A stretch of DNA of 64,000 nucleotides from positions 39,717 to 103,716 of the forward strand of contig SUYY01000001.1 of NCBI GenBank assembly GCA_015060205.1, written 5' to 3'. Position numbers and translations under genes: made by a program. The stretch's first letter is position 1, and every line of letters begins with the position of its first letter. Of this stretch, positions 33,473 to 42,893 are shown piece after piece. The notes beneath the pieces are model-generated. The model worked only from the letters and a program-made list of their open reading frames with translations, was not told the origin of the DNA and did not search any database. This DNA is from Bacteroidales bacterium (GTDB taxonomy: Bacteria > Bacteroidota > Bacteroidia > Bacteroidales > UBA932).

Positions 33473-35650
33473 TCAATCAGACTCCAAAGAGGCGATGACC
33501 ATGATGATATCTTCGTAGGTGACATCGTCGGGGCAGGCCTGCTTGATGGCGGCAAGTCCCTTGAGAGTACCCGTTTCTTCTATGACACTTGTGATGACGT
33601 CACATTTTTCCGAAGACACAAAATCCGAGACAGGAAGCATACCCTTTGCGACAAAATGCGCCAGATGGCCATGGATGGTACGTTTATGAAGATCTCTCTC
33701 CCTGGATATTTCCTTTATGGAAAGACCTTGTCTGTACATTTTGAAGGTAGTGAGTTTTGTATCCTCCTTCTTGGGCTTTTCCGGTTTTGCCACTTTCTGT
33801 CTCTTTGCAGACCTTGTCTTCAGTTCCTCCGGGACGAATCCCGAAGCCTCATAGACAGCCTTCTGACGCTCACGCAGGAAAGTCTCCGTCGAAAATCTTA
33901 CAGAAGCCATCGCCTTAAGAAGACGGACCTGAGTGCCATACTCCATATGAAGGTCTGACCATATGTTATTGTAGCGCTTCAGAAGTTCCTTGTTTTCTGC
34001 CTTGAGATCCTTCATCTTATCGAGAAAATCCCCATATGCAGATTCCAGTTCTGAAAGAAAGTACTCACATCCGCTCTGCACCCTCTTGGCAAACTCATCA
34101 GACGAAAGGTCCTCATAGGTCTTACCCGCAATCACCCTCTTCCATTTCAGACCCACAGGAACTACCTTTTCCCCTAATATATTCAGAATGTCATTATGCT
34201 TCTGTGTCAGACCCACAAATGTCCCCGAAGGAAACTCGGAACACACTCCAAGCATCCTCTTCTGCAGATATGACAGATTTCGAAAATCGAACATATCCCC
34301 AAGAAGTTCGCTGAAATATTCCATCTTGATGGTCTCAAGACGCTCCATGCTCTCATGCGCTGCCTTTTCCTGCTGTTCAATATAATCCTCAACCCTCAGA
34401 TCCGTCATCACCGCACTCTGACGAAGAGGCGTTGCCAACACCATACCTTCCAGAGTGCGGCAACGGCTAAGCGCGACATACACCTGCCCCGAAGCGAATG
34501 AGGCCGCTGCATCTATGATCGCCTTGTCGAAAGTAAGTCCCTGACTTTTATGGATCGTGATAGCCCAAGCCAGACGTAGCGGGTATTGCCGGAATATTCC
34601 CTGCACCTGCGTTTCCATCTCCTGAGTCTGCTCATTAATCACATATTTGGAATTTTCCCACTCCAACTGCTCCACAGCCACAGGTTCTTCATCACCGGGA
34701 CACTGGACAAGGATGATATCATCCACTATTTCCACCACATGACCTATACGTCCGTTATAATATCTCTTTTCCGAAGAAGGATCGTTCTTCACGAACATTA
34801 CCTGCGCTCCTTTCTTGAGTTCAAGAGACACTTCGGTAGGATAGGAATATTCAGGGAAATTGCCTGAAATCTCGGCTTCAAACCGTTGCACCGGCTCATC
34901 TATCCGCTCAAGTTGCTGCTCGTTGTATGTATTCGCTGTACTGTTATGGGTCGTAAGCCTTATATAGCCTTCTTGAGGATCAGGAGTGAACTGAGGCATA
35001 TATCTGGCGTTCAGGGCATCGATTACTTGCTGGGACGGACGGCCGGAACGCACTTCATTGAGCATTGAAAGAAACACCTCATCCTGCTGACGATACACCT
35101 GATGAAGTTCTATGGTGACATAATCCACCTTTCCAAGCGCATGACTTCCGAAGAAATATGGGGTAGTATAATAATGCGACAGCAGTTCCGCTTCCTCATC
35201 AGTCACGACCGGAGTAAGTTGCTGCAGGTCACCTATCATCAGCAACTGGACACCTCCGAAAGGCTTGTTGCGGTCCCTGAAACGTCTGAGGACAGAATCC
35301 ACAGCATCCAGAAGATCACTGCGAACCATACTGATCTCATCGATCACGAGGACATCTATTGTCTTGATTATACTCCTCTTCTCCTTGCTGAAGGCAAACT
35401 TCGACTCAACCTTCATTCCGGGAATATAAGGATGCAGAGGCAATTGGAAGAAAGAATGTATCGTTACACCGGATGCATTGACAGCAGCGATACCGGTAGG
35501 GGCCACCACTACCACCCTTTTGCCGGAAGTCTCCACCACCTTGCGCAGGAATGTCGTCTTTCCAGTTCCCGCCTTGCCTGTAAGGAACACGCTCTTGCCG
35601 GTCTTCTCCACAAATTCCCAGGCCGTATTAAGTTCGTTATTAGTCTTCAT
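33473..35650 (-). CDS. Pif1-like helicase with C-terminal HTH domain
   Basis: 725 aa. Walker A is GKAGTGKTTFLRKVV, and Walker B with the DEISM motif is DVLVIDEISMV. GDLQQLTPVV and AWAITIHKSQGLTFDKAIID are Pif1/RecD-type helicase motifs, and VYVALSRC is motif VI. Residues about 640-720 form a helix-turn-helix domain (TFKMYRQGLSIKEISRERDLHKRTIHGHLAHFV). Helicases of this architecture are common in Bacteroidota. It likely unwinds forked DNA or DNA-RNA structures. A matching promoter (35671-35702) lies upstream. Its stop is 66 nt from the antitoxin start on the same strand. Confidence 0.9.
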   Translation of the reverse strand: MKTNNELNTAWEFVEKTGKSVFLTGKAGTGKTTFLRKVVETSGKRVVVVAPTGIAAVNASGVTIHSFFQLPLHPYIPGMKVESKFAFSKEKRSIIKTIDVLVIDEISMVRSDLLDAVDSVLRRFRDRNKPFGGVQLLMIGDLQQLTPVVTDEEAELLSHYYTTPYFFGSHALGKVDYVTIELHQVYRQQDEVFLSMLNEVRSGRPSQQVIDALNARYMPQFTPDPQEGYIRLTTHNSTANTYNEQQLERIDEPVQRFEAEISGNFPEYSYPTEVSLELKKGAQVMFVKNDPSSEKRYYNGRIGHVVEIVDDIILVQCPGDEEPVAVEQLEWENSKYVINEQTQEMETQVQGIFRQYPLRLAWAITIHKSQGLTFDKAIIDAAASFASGQVYVALSRCRTLEGMVLATPLRQSAVMTDLRVEDYIEQQEKAAHESMERLETIKMEYFSELLGDMFDFRNLSYLQKRMLGVCSEFPSGTFVGLTQKHNDILNILGEKVVPVGLKWKRVIAGKTYEDLSSDEFAKRVQSGCEYFLSELESAYGDFLDKMKDLKAENKELLKRYNNIWSDLHMEYGTQVRLLKAMASVRFSTETFLRERQKAVYEASGFVPEELKTRSAKRQKVAKPEKPKKEDTKLTTFKMYRQGLSIKEISRERDLHKRTIHGHLAHFVAKGMLPVSDFVSSEKCDVITSVIEETGTLKGLAAIKQACPDDVTYEDIIMVIASLESD

Positions 35651-35670
35651 GCCCGATGTTTTCGTCCTCG

Positions 35671-35702
35671 CAAAATTACGGACAATTCCCTAATGCCCCA
35701 AA
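35671..35702 (-). promoter_or_regulatory. Promoter for the helicase gene
   Basis: On the minus strand: TTTG, 20 nt, TAATTTTG, ending about 20 nt before the helicase ATG. It matches the Bacteroidota consensus. The rest of the 35651-35823 gap is AT-rich with no gene. Confidence 0.65.
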
Positions 35703-35823
35703 ACATTCGTCCCCATATTCCCTACGCTTGTCCCTACCGGACATAAAAAAAAGAAAAAGGCATAAAAAAGAGAAAAATGTCTGACTTTGGGGATAAATGC
35801 GTCTGCAATGATGGGATTGCAGG

Positions 35824-37560
35824 TTACACCAGTTCGTCCCTTTCACGGAGGTCCTTGACACGGAGTTGCGTATTGGATGTGCCGCGATAGTAGTTCTCCA
35901 CGATGGAATAGCAGACATCTATAGGGTTGCCGGTCTTGATATGGTCGAAATAATCCGCCATATTGAAGGCAATCGCTGAAATATGATGGTATGGATGTGA
36001 CTCCTGGATGAGTTCAAGTTTGAGATGACCGCCCTCGGCACCTACTTTACGTCCCATTCCGTTGTCATATACATTGTCCGTACGGAACACAGGCGCAGCA
36101 TTTCCGGGACCGAAAGGCTGGAACTGCTTCAATATACGGAGGAACTTAGGGGTGATCTGAGAAAAATTCAGCATGGCATCGATATCAACCACCGGCGTCT
36201 GCATTTCAGGAATTATCTTTCCAGAAATATGTTTCTCGATCCTTTCACAAAAGGCCTGAAGATTCTCCTCCCTGAGGGTGAGTCCTGCGGCATAGAGATG
36301 ACCTCCGAAGTTTTCAAGAAGGTCCGCGCAACTTTCAATCGCGTCATAAAGGTCGAAGCCATGGACACTTCTGGCTGAACCCGTCACAAGTCCTCCCTGA
36401 GACATGGTAAAAACAATTGTAGGCTTGTAATATGCCTCCACAAGACGAGAAGCCACGATTCCCACCACACCTTTATGCCACTGCGGGTTATAGACTATGG
36501 TAGCCTTGCCGCTTGAAAGACACTTGCCGGACTCCACCATTTCCAGTGCCTCCTGAGTGATGCGTCTGTCAATGTTCTTCCTCTCGTTATTATGCTCGTT
36601 GATTTCATTTCCGATGCGGATAGCCTCATCTACATTTATCGCAGTGAGCAGTTCCACCGCAATGCGTCCGCTTTCCATTCGGCCTGCCGCATTGATTCTC
36701 GGTCCGATCTTGAAGACTATGTCATCTATGGTGAGATGACCCGGCTCGAGTCCGGAAAGTTGTATCATGGCAAGAAGACCTTCACGCGGACCGCTGTTCA
36801 ACTGCTTCAATCCGTAATGGGCCAATATCCTGTTCTCACCAACCACAGACACAAGATCTGAAGCGATGCTCACCACAAGAAGGTCCATCAGAGGGATGAG
36901 TGACTCGAACGGCATTCCATATTTCTGAGAATATGCCTGAACAAGTTTGAAACCCACTCCACAGCCTGAAAGGTCATCGAAAGGATAGAAGCAGTCCTCA
37001 CGCTTAGGGTCAAGGACGGCGACAGCCTTCGGAAGGTCGTTTTCCGGGAGGTGATGGTCACATATTATCATGTCGATACCTCTTTCCCTGGCATATTCAA
37101 CCTTTTCGTTTGCCTTGATGCCGCAGTCAAGCGTGATGATAAGACCGAAACCGTTTTCATAAGCCCAGTCTATTCCTTTGTAGGACACTCCATAGCCCTC
37201 GTCATATCTTTCCGGAATATAGAAATCCAATCGGTCTGTGAGGCGACGCAGGAAAGTGTATACAAGCGATACCGCCGTAGTTCCGTCGACATCATAGTCT
37301 CCGTACACAAGTATCTTTTCCCCGGAAGACACTGCCCTATGTACCCTTTCGACCGCCTTGTCCATATCGGTCATCAGGAACGGGTCATGCAGATTGTCCA
37401 GACTCGGACGGAAGAAGGAACGGGCCTGCTCAAAGGTACTGACACCCCTCTGGACAAGGAGTTCCGCAAGAACAGGGTCGACTCCAAGTTCAGAAGAAAG
37501 TTGCCTCACATTATCTGCTTCGGCGCCTTCACGCAATTTCCATATCTTTTCTACCGCCAT
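35824..37560 (-). CDS. recJ: Single-stranded-DNA exonuclease RecJ
   Basis: 578 aa from the ATG at 37560 (MAVEKIWKLREGAEADNVRQ); the track's start is 37 residues too early. DHH-family motifs: VYGDYDVDGTTAV, LDCGIKAN, CDHHLPENDLP (the DHH), and GRINAAGRMESGR in the DHHA1 part. The C-terminal OB-fold-like region is intact. RecJ degrades 5' ends in recombination and mismatch repair. A -7 box (TATCTTTG) ends only 6 nt before the ATG, suggesting a leaderless mRNA. It is divergent from lysS. Confidence 0.92.
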   Translation of the reverse strand: MAVEKIWKLREGAEADNVRQLSSELGVDPVLAELLVQRGVSTFEQARSFFRPSLDNLHDPFLMTDMDKAVERVHRAVSSGEKILVYGDYDVDGTTAVSLVYTFLRRLTDRLDFYIPERYDEGYGVSYKGIDWAYENGFGLIITLDCGIKANEKVEYARERGIDMIICDHHLPENDLPKAVAVLDPKREDCFYPFDDLSGCGVGFKLVQAYSQKYGMPFESLIPLMDLLVVSIASDLVSVVGENRILAHYGLKQLNSGPREGLLAMIQLSGLEPGHLTIDDIVFKIGPRINAAGRMESGRIAVELLTAINVDEAIRIGNEINEHNNERKNIDRRITQEALEMVESGKCLSSGKATIVYNPQWHKGVVGIVASRLVEAYYKPTIVFTMSQGGLVTGSARSVHGFDLYDAIESCADLLENFGGHLYAAGLTLREENLQAFCERIEKHISGKIIPEMQTPVVDIDAMLNFSQITPKFLRILKQFQPFGPGNAAPVFRTDNVYDNGMGRKVGAEGGHLKLELIQESHPYHHISAIAFNMADYFDHIKTGNPIDVCYSIVENYYRGTSNTQLRVKDLRERDELV

Positions 37561-37566
37561 ATCCCA

Positions 37567-37595
37567 CAAAGATATGGATTTTTTTGTTATTTTTG
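37567..37595. promoter_or_regulatory. Back-to-back -7 boxes for recJ and lysS
   Basis: The minus strand has TATCTTTG (37574-37567), 6 nt before the recJ ATG. The plus strand has TATTTTTG (37588-37595), about 85 nt before the lysS ATG. Convincing -33 TTTG elements are not visible for either. Confidence 0.45.
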
Positions 37596-37679
37596 CACGA
37601 TTTGTAACAATTAATGGCCACGCGTCTACGACAGACCGGCCGGAACAACGACATTTGATATAACTAAACACGAGATATT

Positions 37680-39194
37680 ATGAGCATTATGGACCTCAAC
37701 GAGCAGGAGCAATTCAGAAGAGATTCGCTTGCAAAACTCAGAGAACTTGGAATCGAGCCATACCCGGCAGCACTTTACCCTATCAACACATCTGCTGCGC
37801 AGGTGAAGGCTGAGTACGACGAGGCTACCGGCAATTTCCAGGATGTAGTGATTGCCGGACGCATCATGTCAAGGCGTATCATGGGTGCCGCTTCATTCGG
37901 CGAACTCCAGGACGAGACAGGACGTATCCAGATATATGTAAACCGCGATGAGATCTGCCCTGGCGAAGACAAGACCATGTACAACACAGTATGGAAGAAA
38001 CTCCTCGACATCGGAGACATCGTGGGAATCAAAGGTTTTGCCTTCATCACCAAGACAGGCCAACTTTCAATCCACGCAAAGGAACTTACCCTTCTGAGCA
38101 AGTCTCTCCGCGTCCTCCCTATCGTGAAGGAAAAGGACGGCGAGGTATTCGATGCTTTCTCGGATCCTGAATTGAAATATCGTCAAAGATATGTCGACCT
38201 GATCGTAAACCCTCAGGTACGCGACACCTTCATCAAGAGAAGCCAGATTGTGGCTACAATGCGTGAGTATTTCAACGAGGCAGGATGCCTTGAAGTGGAG
38301 ACACCTATCCTCCAGAGCATCCCTGGCGGTGCTACGGCACGTCCGTTCATCACTCACCACAATGCTCTCGACATTCCTCTCTATCTGCGTATCGCAAACG
38401 AGTTGTACCTCAAGAGACTCATCGTCGGCGGATACCATGGAGTTTACGAGTTCGCAAAGGACTTCCGCAACGAGGGTATGGACAAGACTCACAATCCTGA
38501 GTTCACCTGCATGGAGATCTACGTGGCTTACAAGGACTATATATGGATGATGGAATTTGTGGAGAAACTTCTCGAAAAGATCGCACTTAAACTTCACGGC
38601 AAGACCGAAGTGACAATCGGCGAGAACCAGGTGGACTTCAAGCCGCCGTTCCGTCGTCTGCCTATCCTCGAGGCCATCAAGGAATACGCAGGTGTAGATG
38701 TGGCAGGAATGTCCGAGGACGAACTCCGCGAGACCTGCAAGAAACTTCACGTCGAGACAGACCCTTCATTCGGAAAAGGTAAACTCATCGACGCCATCTT
38801 CGGAGAATACTGCGAGAAGCACCTTGTACAGCCTACATTCATCACAGACTATCCTGTGGAGATGTCTCCTCTTACAAAACGTCACCGCACTAGCCCTGAA
38901 CTCACAGAGCGTTTCGAACTCTTCGTATGCGGAAAGGAACTTGCAAATGCATACAGCGAGTTGAACGACCCTATCGACCAGTATGAGCGTTTCCAGGATC
39001 AGTTGAAGTTGAAGGACAAGGGAGACGACGAGGCAATGTTCATCGACATGGACTTCGTCCGCGCCCTCGAGTACGGTATGCCTCCTACATCAGGACTCGG
39101 AATGGGAATCGACCGTCTGACCATGTTCATGACCAACTCCCCTACCATCCAGGATGTACTCTTCTTCCCTCAGATGAGACCGAAGAGCCTGTAA
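37680..39194 (+). CDS. lysS: Lysyl-tRNA synthetase, class II
   Basis: 504 aa. The N-terminal OB-fold anticodon domain is at about 55-150 ([23 protein letters not shown]). Class II motif 2 is [22 protein letters not shown], and motif 3 is [12 protein letters not shown] near the C-terminus. Length is normal. It charges tRNA-Lys. A clear terminator follows the stop after 5 nt. It is divergent from recJ with a leader of about 80 nt. Confidence 0.96.
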   Translation: MSIMDLNEQEQFRRDSLAKLRELGIEPYPAALYPINTSAAQVKAEYDEATGNFQDVVIAGRIMSRRIMGAASFGELQDETGRIQIYVNRDEICPGEDKTMYNTVWKKLLDIGDIVGIKGFAFITKTGQLSIHAKELTLLSKSLRVLPIVKEKDGEVFDAFSDPELKYRQRYVDLIVNPQVRDTFIKRSQIVATMREYFNEAGCLEVETPILQSIPGGATARPFITHHNALDIPLYLRIANELYLKRLIVGGYHGVYEFAKDFRNEGMDKTHNPEFTCMEIYVAYKDYIWMMEFVEKLLEKIALKLHGKTEVTIGENQVDFKPPFRRLPILEAIKEYAGVDVAGMSEDELRETCKKLHVETDPSFGKGKLIDAIFGEYCEKHLVQPTFITDYPVEMSPLTKRHRTSPELTERFELFVCGKELANAYSELNDPIDQYERFQDQLKLKDKGDDEAMFIDMDFVRALEYGMPPTSGLGMGIDRLTMFMTNSPTIQDVLFFPQMRPKSL

Positions 39195-39199
39195 TACAG

Positions 39200-39232
39200 A
39201 AAAAGCGAAGTGCCAGTCACTTCGCTTTTTCT
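39200..39232. terminator. Terminator after lysS
   Basis: AAAAAGCGAAGTG and CACTTCGCTTTTT form a 13-bp perfect stem with a 5-nt loop and end in TTTTT. On the minus strand it can also serve the YhhN gene. Its core is shared with the hairpin at 11784-11816. Confidence 0.85.
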
Positions 39233-39271
39233 ATATCTGTCACGGTTTTACAGTCATACCGTTGCTAAACC

Positions 39272-39934
39272 CTAGAACCGGAACGGACGCAGACTGGTGA
39301 TTCGATATGGAGTGGACCTGACGAAGAGGAGCCATTGGGCGAGGAAGTAGGTCACCAGGACGAGATAGTCGCGACCAGGAACCGGTTCGACAAATCTGTT
39401 CCATGCCAGGATGAAGTCCGAGAACACGAACAGGACGGCTCCGAGAGCGTAAAGCGAACTGCGCTGAAGCATTCCTGCCAGAAGCATCGTGGAGATGATG
39501 ACGGCATATACGGAAACCCCGATACGTTCCACACCTGCAGGAACCGACGGCACTATCTTGGTGAACACCACCGTGAGCAGACCGGCCAGACAGACTCCGA
39601 GCATGGCAAGATAGCCCTTCGCTCTGGCAGTGAGTTTCCTGTCATGTTCCACTTTCGTGAAATAGCGCTTCACAAAGAACCAGATATAGAACACATGTCC
39701 TGCAGCAAACGCACCCATCTGTGCAAGAAAGTTTCCGCATGTTCCGAACCAGTCTCCCAGGGCTGAAAAAAAGAGGGCGGCACATATCTGCCAAGGTGTC
39801 AGAAAAAGAGATGCGACGAAAATGCTTGCAACCGGGAACACAAGTTTGTGAGGGATGGTTACAGGGATGAAAAACAGGACTGCAAAGACAAAGAATACGG
39901 CAGTCGCTATGAGGGTTTTTGTCTTAGGTGTCAT
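39272..39934 (-). CDS. YhhN-family membrane protein (lysoplasmalogenase-like)
   Basis: 220 aa with about 7-8 hydrophobic segments. The family-typical motifs are FFSALGDWFG near residues 55-65 and VFSDFILAWNRF near 170-180. YhhN proteins include eukaryotic TMEM86 lysoplasmalogenases, which cleave the vinyl-ether bond of lysoplasmalogens. The bacterial activity is assumed by family only. It sits in the inner membrane and is 3 nt from the preceding O-methyltransferase gene on the same strand. Confidence 0.82.
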   Translation of the reverse strand: MTPKTKTLIATAVFFVFAVLFFIPVTIPHKLVFPVASIFVASLFLTPWQICAALFFSALGDWFGTCGNFLAQMGAFAAGHVFYIWFFVKRYFTKVEHDRKLTARAKGYLAMLGVCLAGLLTVVFTKIVPSVPAGVERIGVSVYAVIISTMLLAGMLQRSSLYALGAVLFVFSDFILAWNRFVEPVPGRDYLVLVTYFLAQWLLFVRSTPYRITSLRPFRF

Positions 39935-39937
39935 ATA

Positions 39938-40603
39938 TTATTTCTTACGTATTATATTCAATCCGTCTCTTACCGGCATTATCACGGACTCCACGCGGGA
40001 ATCTGCAGAGACCTTGTCGTTGAATGCAGCGATACCGAGGGTCTGCTTATCCTGAGGAAGAGGATCCTGGCAGACCTTGCCGTCCCATATCACATTGTCG
40101 GCGAGGATGAGTCCTCCGGGACGGACCAGATCGAAGACCAGATCATAATATTCACAGTATTCCCTCTTGTTTGCGTCAATATATACTATATCATACAGGT
40201 CCTGAGGATCCGGTGCGGCATCGGCCCCCATCTCCTGACGGAAACGTTGAAGAGTCTGCTTGCAGTCTCCTATATGAAGTGCAATCCTGTCAGAAAGACC
40301 AGCCCTGGCAAATCCTTCGAGTATGAGATCCTCAAGTTCATCGTTGAGTTCCAATGTATCCAGATGGCCGTCTTGAGGCAGAGCGGAAGCAAGACATATC
40401 GCAGAATAGCCTGTGAATGTACCCAGTTCGAGTATGCGGCGGGCACCTGTCATCTGGACGAACATCCTGAGAAGTTGACCCTGTGCCGCTCCTGAAAGCA
40501 TTCTGGCATGATTTGTACGTATATGAGTCTGCCTGACCACCCACTGAAGAGCGTCACTTGGAACCGAAGCATGGTCCTCGATGTATTTGTATATATTTTC
40601 CAT
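39938..40603 (-). CDS. SAM-dependent O-methyltransferase (class I, COMT-like)
   Basis: 221 aa from the ATG at 40603 (MENIYKYIEDHASVP); the track's longer start is not supported. The SAM-binding motif is RILELGTFTGYSAICLASALP, and the metal/substrate region is YDIVYIDANKREYCEYYDLV with LVRPGGLILADNVIWDG. This is the O-methyltransferase family related to catechol and caffeoyl-CoA methyltransferases (PF01596). Its substrate is unknown. It is followed after 3 nt by the YhhN gene. Confidence 0.9.
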   Translation of the reverse strand: MENIYKYIEDHASVPSDALQWVVRQTHIRTNHARMLSGAAQGQLLRMFVQMTGARRILELGTFTGYSAICLASALPQDGHLDTLELNDELEDLILEGFARAGLSDRIALHIGDCKQTLQRFRQEMGADAAPDPQDLYDIVYIDANKREYCEYYDLVFDLVRPGGLILADNVIWDGKVCQDPLPQDKQTLGIAAFNDKVSADSRVESVIMPVRDGLNIIRKK

Positions 40604-40667
40604 ATATTTTATAAATATATTCCAGATATATGGTAATTGCTTCCGACGATTCTGACCCTGAGCGTCA

Positions 40668-41963
40668 TCAAATATACACCAATCTGGACAATTTATCAAA
40701 ATCAAAGACAGTGCGGGCCATCTCACGTATATCCTCGGCAGTGACAGCCTCCACCAATGCACGGTTTTCCTTTCCTGAACTTACCTTTCCATACGCCATA
40801 AGTCCCTTACCCATTGAAAGGCATTGGGTCTCACCGTTGTCACCGCTTATGGCCAACTGACCGAGAAGTTGCTTCTTCGCCGCCTTGAGCCTCCTGTCGG
40901 AAAGCAGTTCCTCGTGAAGTCTTGAGATTTCCTTATATATGGTACGTATGCATTTCTCAAGATTGGCCTTGTCGCATCCGAGACTTACCGTTACCATCCC
41001 TGTGTCGGCAAACTGGACATATCCGCATTCCACGCTATATACCCATCCGTTCTTTTCTCGAAGCACCGAATTGAGTATGGAATTATTTGCCGGACCGCCT
41101 AATATATTGCATAACAAGACTGTAGCAATCCGCTCCCTCTCCTGATAGAGCGACGGCGCAAGGCCACCGATGATGCAGTTCGCCTGATGATTCCTCTTGT
41201 TCATCGTCTTGTCGAAAGGCAATGCCGCAGGAAGTCCGTAATTTCCACAAGGTTTCTGCCCCGTCTTGAAATCCTGACCACAGATTCCCTCTGAAAAGGT
41301 ATGGCACTCCGAAGTGAAGGTACAGTCAGAAGAAGATTGCGGAAAATATCTGTCGATCAGTTTGAGGACCGCCTTCTCCATCTTTGCCTCATCATAGTCC
41401 GCCACGATGGTAAAAGCCATTCTGCACGGCACGAAATGCTCCTTGACGAACCTCAGAAGTTCATCCCTGCTTATTTTTCTGACTGATAAAGGAGTCCCGA
41501 GAATATTTCCGCTCAAGGGATGGCCGTCGAAGAGCAGTTCCTCGAACTTGTCGTATATATCTTCCGATGGAGAGTCCTTATAGGAATGGATCTCGTCAAT
41601 AACGACCCCTTTCTCCACCTCGATTTCATGTTCCGGAAAAACCGCAGATGTAGCCAGTTCAAACAACAGTGAAGCAGCCTTCTGCAGATCTTCCTTCAGG
41701 ACTGTAGCATGAAAGACTATTTCCTCCTTCGTGGTGAAGGCATTCAGTTCGCCGCCCAGACGGTCCAGATATCCGTTGATCACGGATGCGCTCTTCGTGG
41801 CTGTACCCTTGAATATGGTATGTTCCACAAAATGGGCTATACCGCTGTGATAGCCAGCCTCATCCCTTGTGCCGCACCTTACGCTGAGTGCGCAATAGCC
41901 CACAGCCGAGGAACTTTTCCTGACTGCATATTGAAGTCCGTTGGAAGTCCTTCCGCTTATCAT
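40668..41963 (-). CDS. M16 family zinc peptidase
   Basis: 431 aa. The inverted zinc motif HFVEH (IAHFVEHTIFKGT) is followed by the third ligand in VEKGVVIDEIHSYKD. The second, non-catalytic half is present (LLCNILGGPANNSILNSVLREKNGWVYSV). This is the single-unit insulinase/processing-protease type common in Bacteroidota. No signal peptide is evident. The start codon overlaps the stop of the upstream gene as TAATG, so the two are translationally coupled. Confidence 0.9.
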   Translation of the reverse strand: MISGRTSNGLQYAVRKSSSAVGYCALSVRCGTRDEAGYHSGIAHFVEHTIFKGTATKSASVINGYLDRLGGELNAFTTKEEIVFHATVLKEDLQKAASLLFELATSAVFPEHEIEVEKGVVIDEIHSYKDSPSEDIYDKFEELLFDGHPLSGNILGTPLSVRKISRDELLRFVKEHFVPCRMAFTIVADYDEAKMEKAVLKLIDRYFPQSSSDCTFTSECHTFSEGICGQDFKTGQKPCGNYGLPAALPFDKTMNKRNHQANCIIGGLAPSLYQERERIATVLLCNILGGPANNSILNSVLREKNGWVYSVECGYVQFADTGMVTVSLGCDKANLEKCIRTIYKEISRLHEELLSDRRLKAAKKQLLGQLAISGDNGETQCLSMGKGLMAYGKVSSGKENRALVEAVTAEDIREMARTVFDFDKLSRLVYI

Positions 41964-42814
41964 TATTTCTTTCTTGGCGCTGTGATCCTCCTGATGTCCT
42001 CAGCAAGAAATCCCGGACCGAACTTCTTGGTGATCTTATGCTTACGGAAGTAGTACAAGGTATTGTCCTGCGGATCTATGAGCATCTTGTAGCAGAACGA
42101 ACCCGGCTTTCCCTCGGAAGGAACAGCCACATAACTCACCAGAGTGTTGGACTTCTCAGGCGAGAGATATTCCTCAGCGTCCTCTTCCTCAAGAACCAGC
42201 ACATCCTCATCAAAGCACGCATTTCTTACAGACGGGTTCACATCAGCGGCAAGGTCTGCCTCAGAGAAGACAAGTGTCATGTTTCCCGACCTGCTGATAT
42301 TCATCGTATAGTTAGGAAGTCCTGTATATCCGTCGAAATCGTTCTCCATGGAATCCAACGTATATTTCTGAATGATATCTATGAAGGACGGAAGGAATAC
42401 ATATTCACGGCCTGAAGGATCTTCCACCGATGCAAACGGAAACGAAACAACCTCGAGCATCTGGTCAAGTCCTTTGGAAGCATCTCCGCCACCTTTCACA
42501 AGACTCAGGAAAGTCAGACCCGGCTCAGCCTCCTTCTTGAACTGTCCCTTTGTGGTCAGAAGAAAATAATATGAATCATTGGATTTGAGAGATTCGTATT
42601 CGCTCAAAGTGCAGAACTCGAAAGGAGATACATTCCACTTTGAGGACACTGCCTTCTTCAAGTATGCGTCATGGATCGGATTTCCCGTAAGAACCACTTT
42701 TGTGACCTTACTCGTAAAATCGCTGATCTTCATCTTCTTCGTGTCTATCTGAGCCTGTGCCCATGTCATCAAAGGGAGCAGCACTGCCGCCGCAAGTACA
42801 ATAAATTTCTTCAT
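41963..42814 (-). CDS. Secreted protein of unknown function
   Basis: 283 aa with a signal peptide (KKFIVLAAAVLLPLMTWAQA, cleavage after AQA). The mature part begins with KMKISDFTSKVTKVVLTGNP and has no recognised domain. It contains an acidic stretch (DEDVLVLEEEDAEEY) and a basic C-terminal tail. It resembles conserved hypothetical periplasmic proteins of Bacteroidales. Coupling by TAATG to the M16 peptidase suggests a joint role, perhaps as a substrate or partner; this is inference only. Confidence 0.75.
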   Translation of the reverse strand: MKKFIVLAAAVLLPLMTWAQAQIDTKKMKISDFTSKVTKVVLTGNPIHDAYLKKAVSSKWNVSPFEFCTLSEYESLKSNDSYYFLLTTKGQFKKEAEPGLTFLSLVKGGGDASKGLDQMLEVVSFPFASVEDPSGREYVFLPSFIDIIQKYTLDSMENDFDGYTGLPNYTMNISRSGNMTLVFSEADLAADVNPSVRNACFDEDVLVLEEEDAEEYLSPEKSNTLVSYVAVPSEGKPGSFCYKMLIDPQDNTLYYFRKHKITKKFGPGFLAEDIRRITAPRKK

Positions 42815-42843
42815 ATAAAACAGTCGATATGGTTAATCCGGCA

Positions 42844-42872
42844 CAAAGTTACAAAATAAATACCTATCTTTG
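42844..42872. promoter_or_regulatory. Divergent -7 boxes for the secreted protein and dnaX
   Basis: The minus strand has TAACTTTG (42851-42844), about 30 nt before the 42814 start. The plus strand has TATCTTTG (42865-42872), 21 nt before the dnaX ATG. Clear -33 elements are not seen. Confidence 0.45.
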
Positions 42873-42893
42873 TGAGTTGACGAAAGAACAATT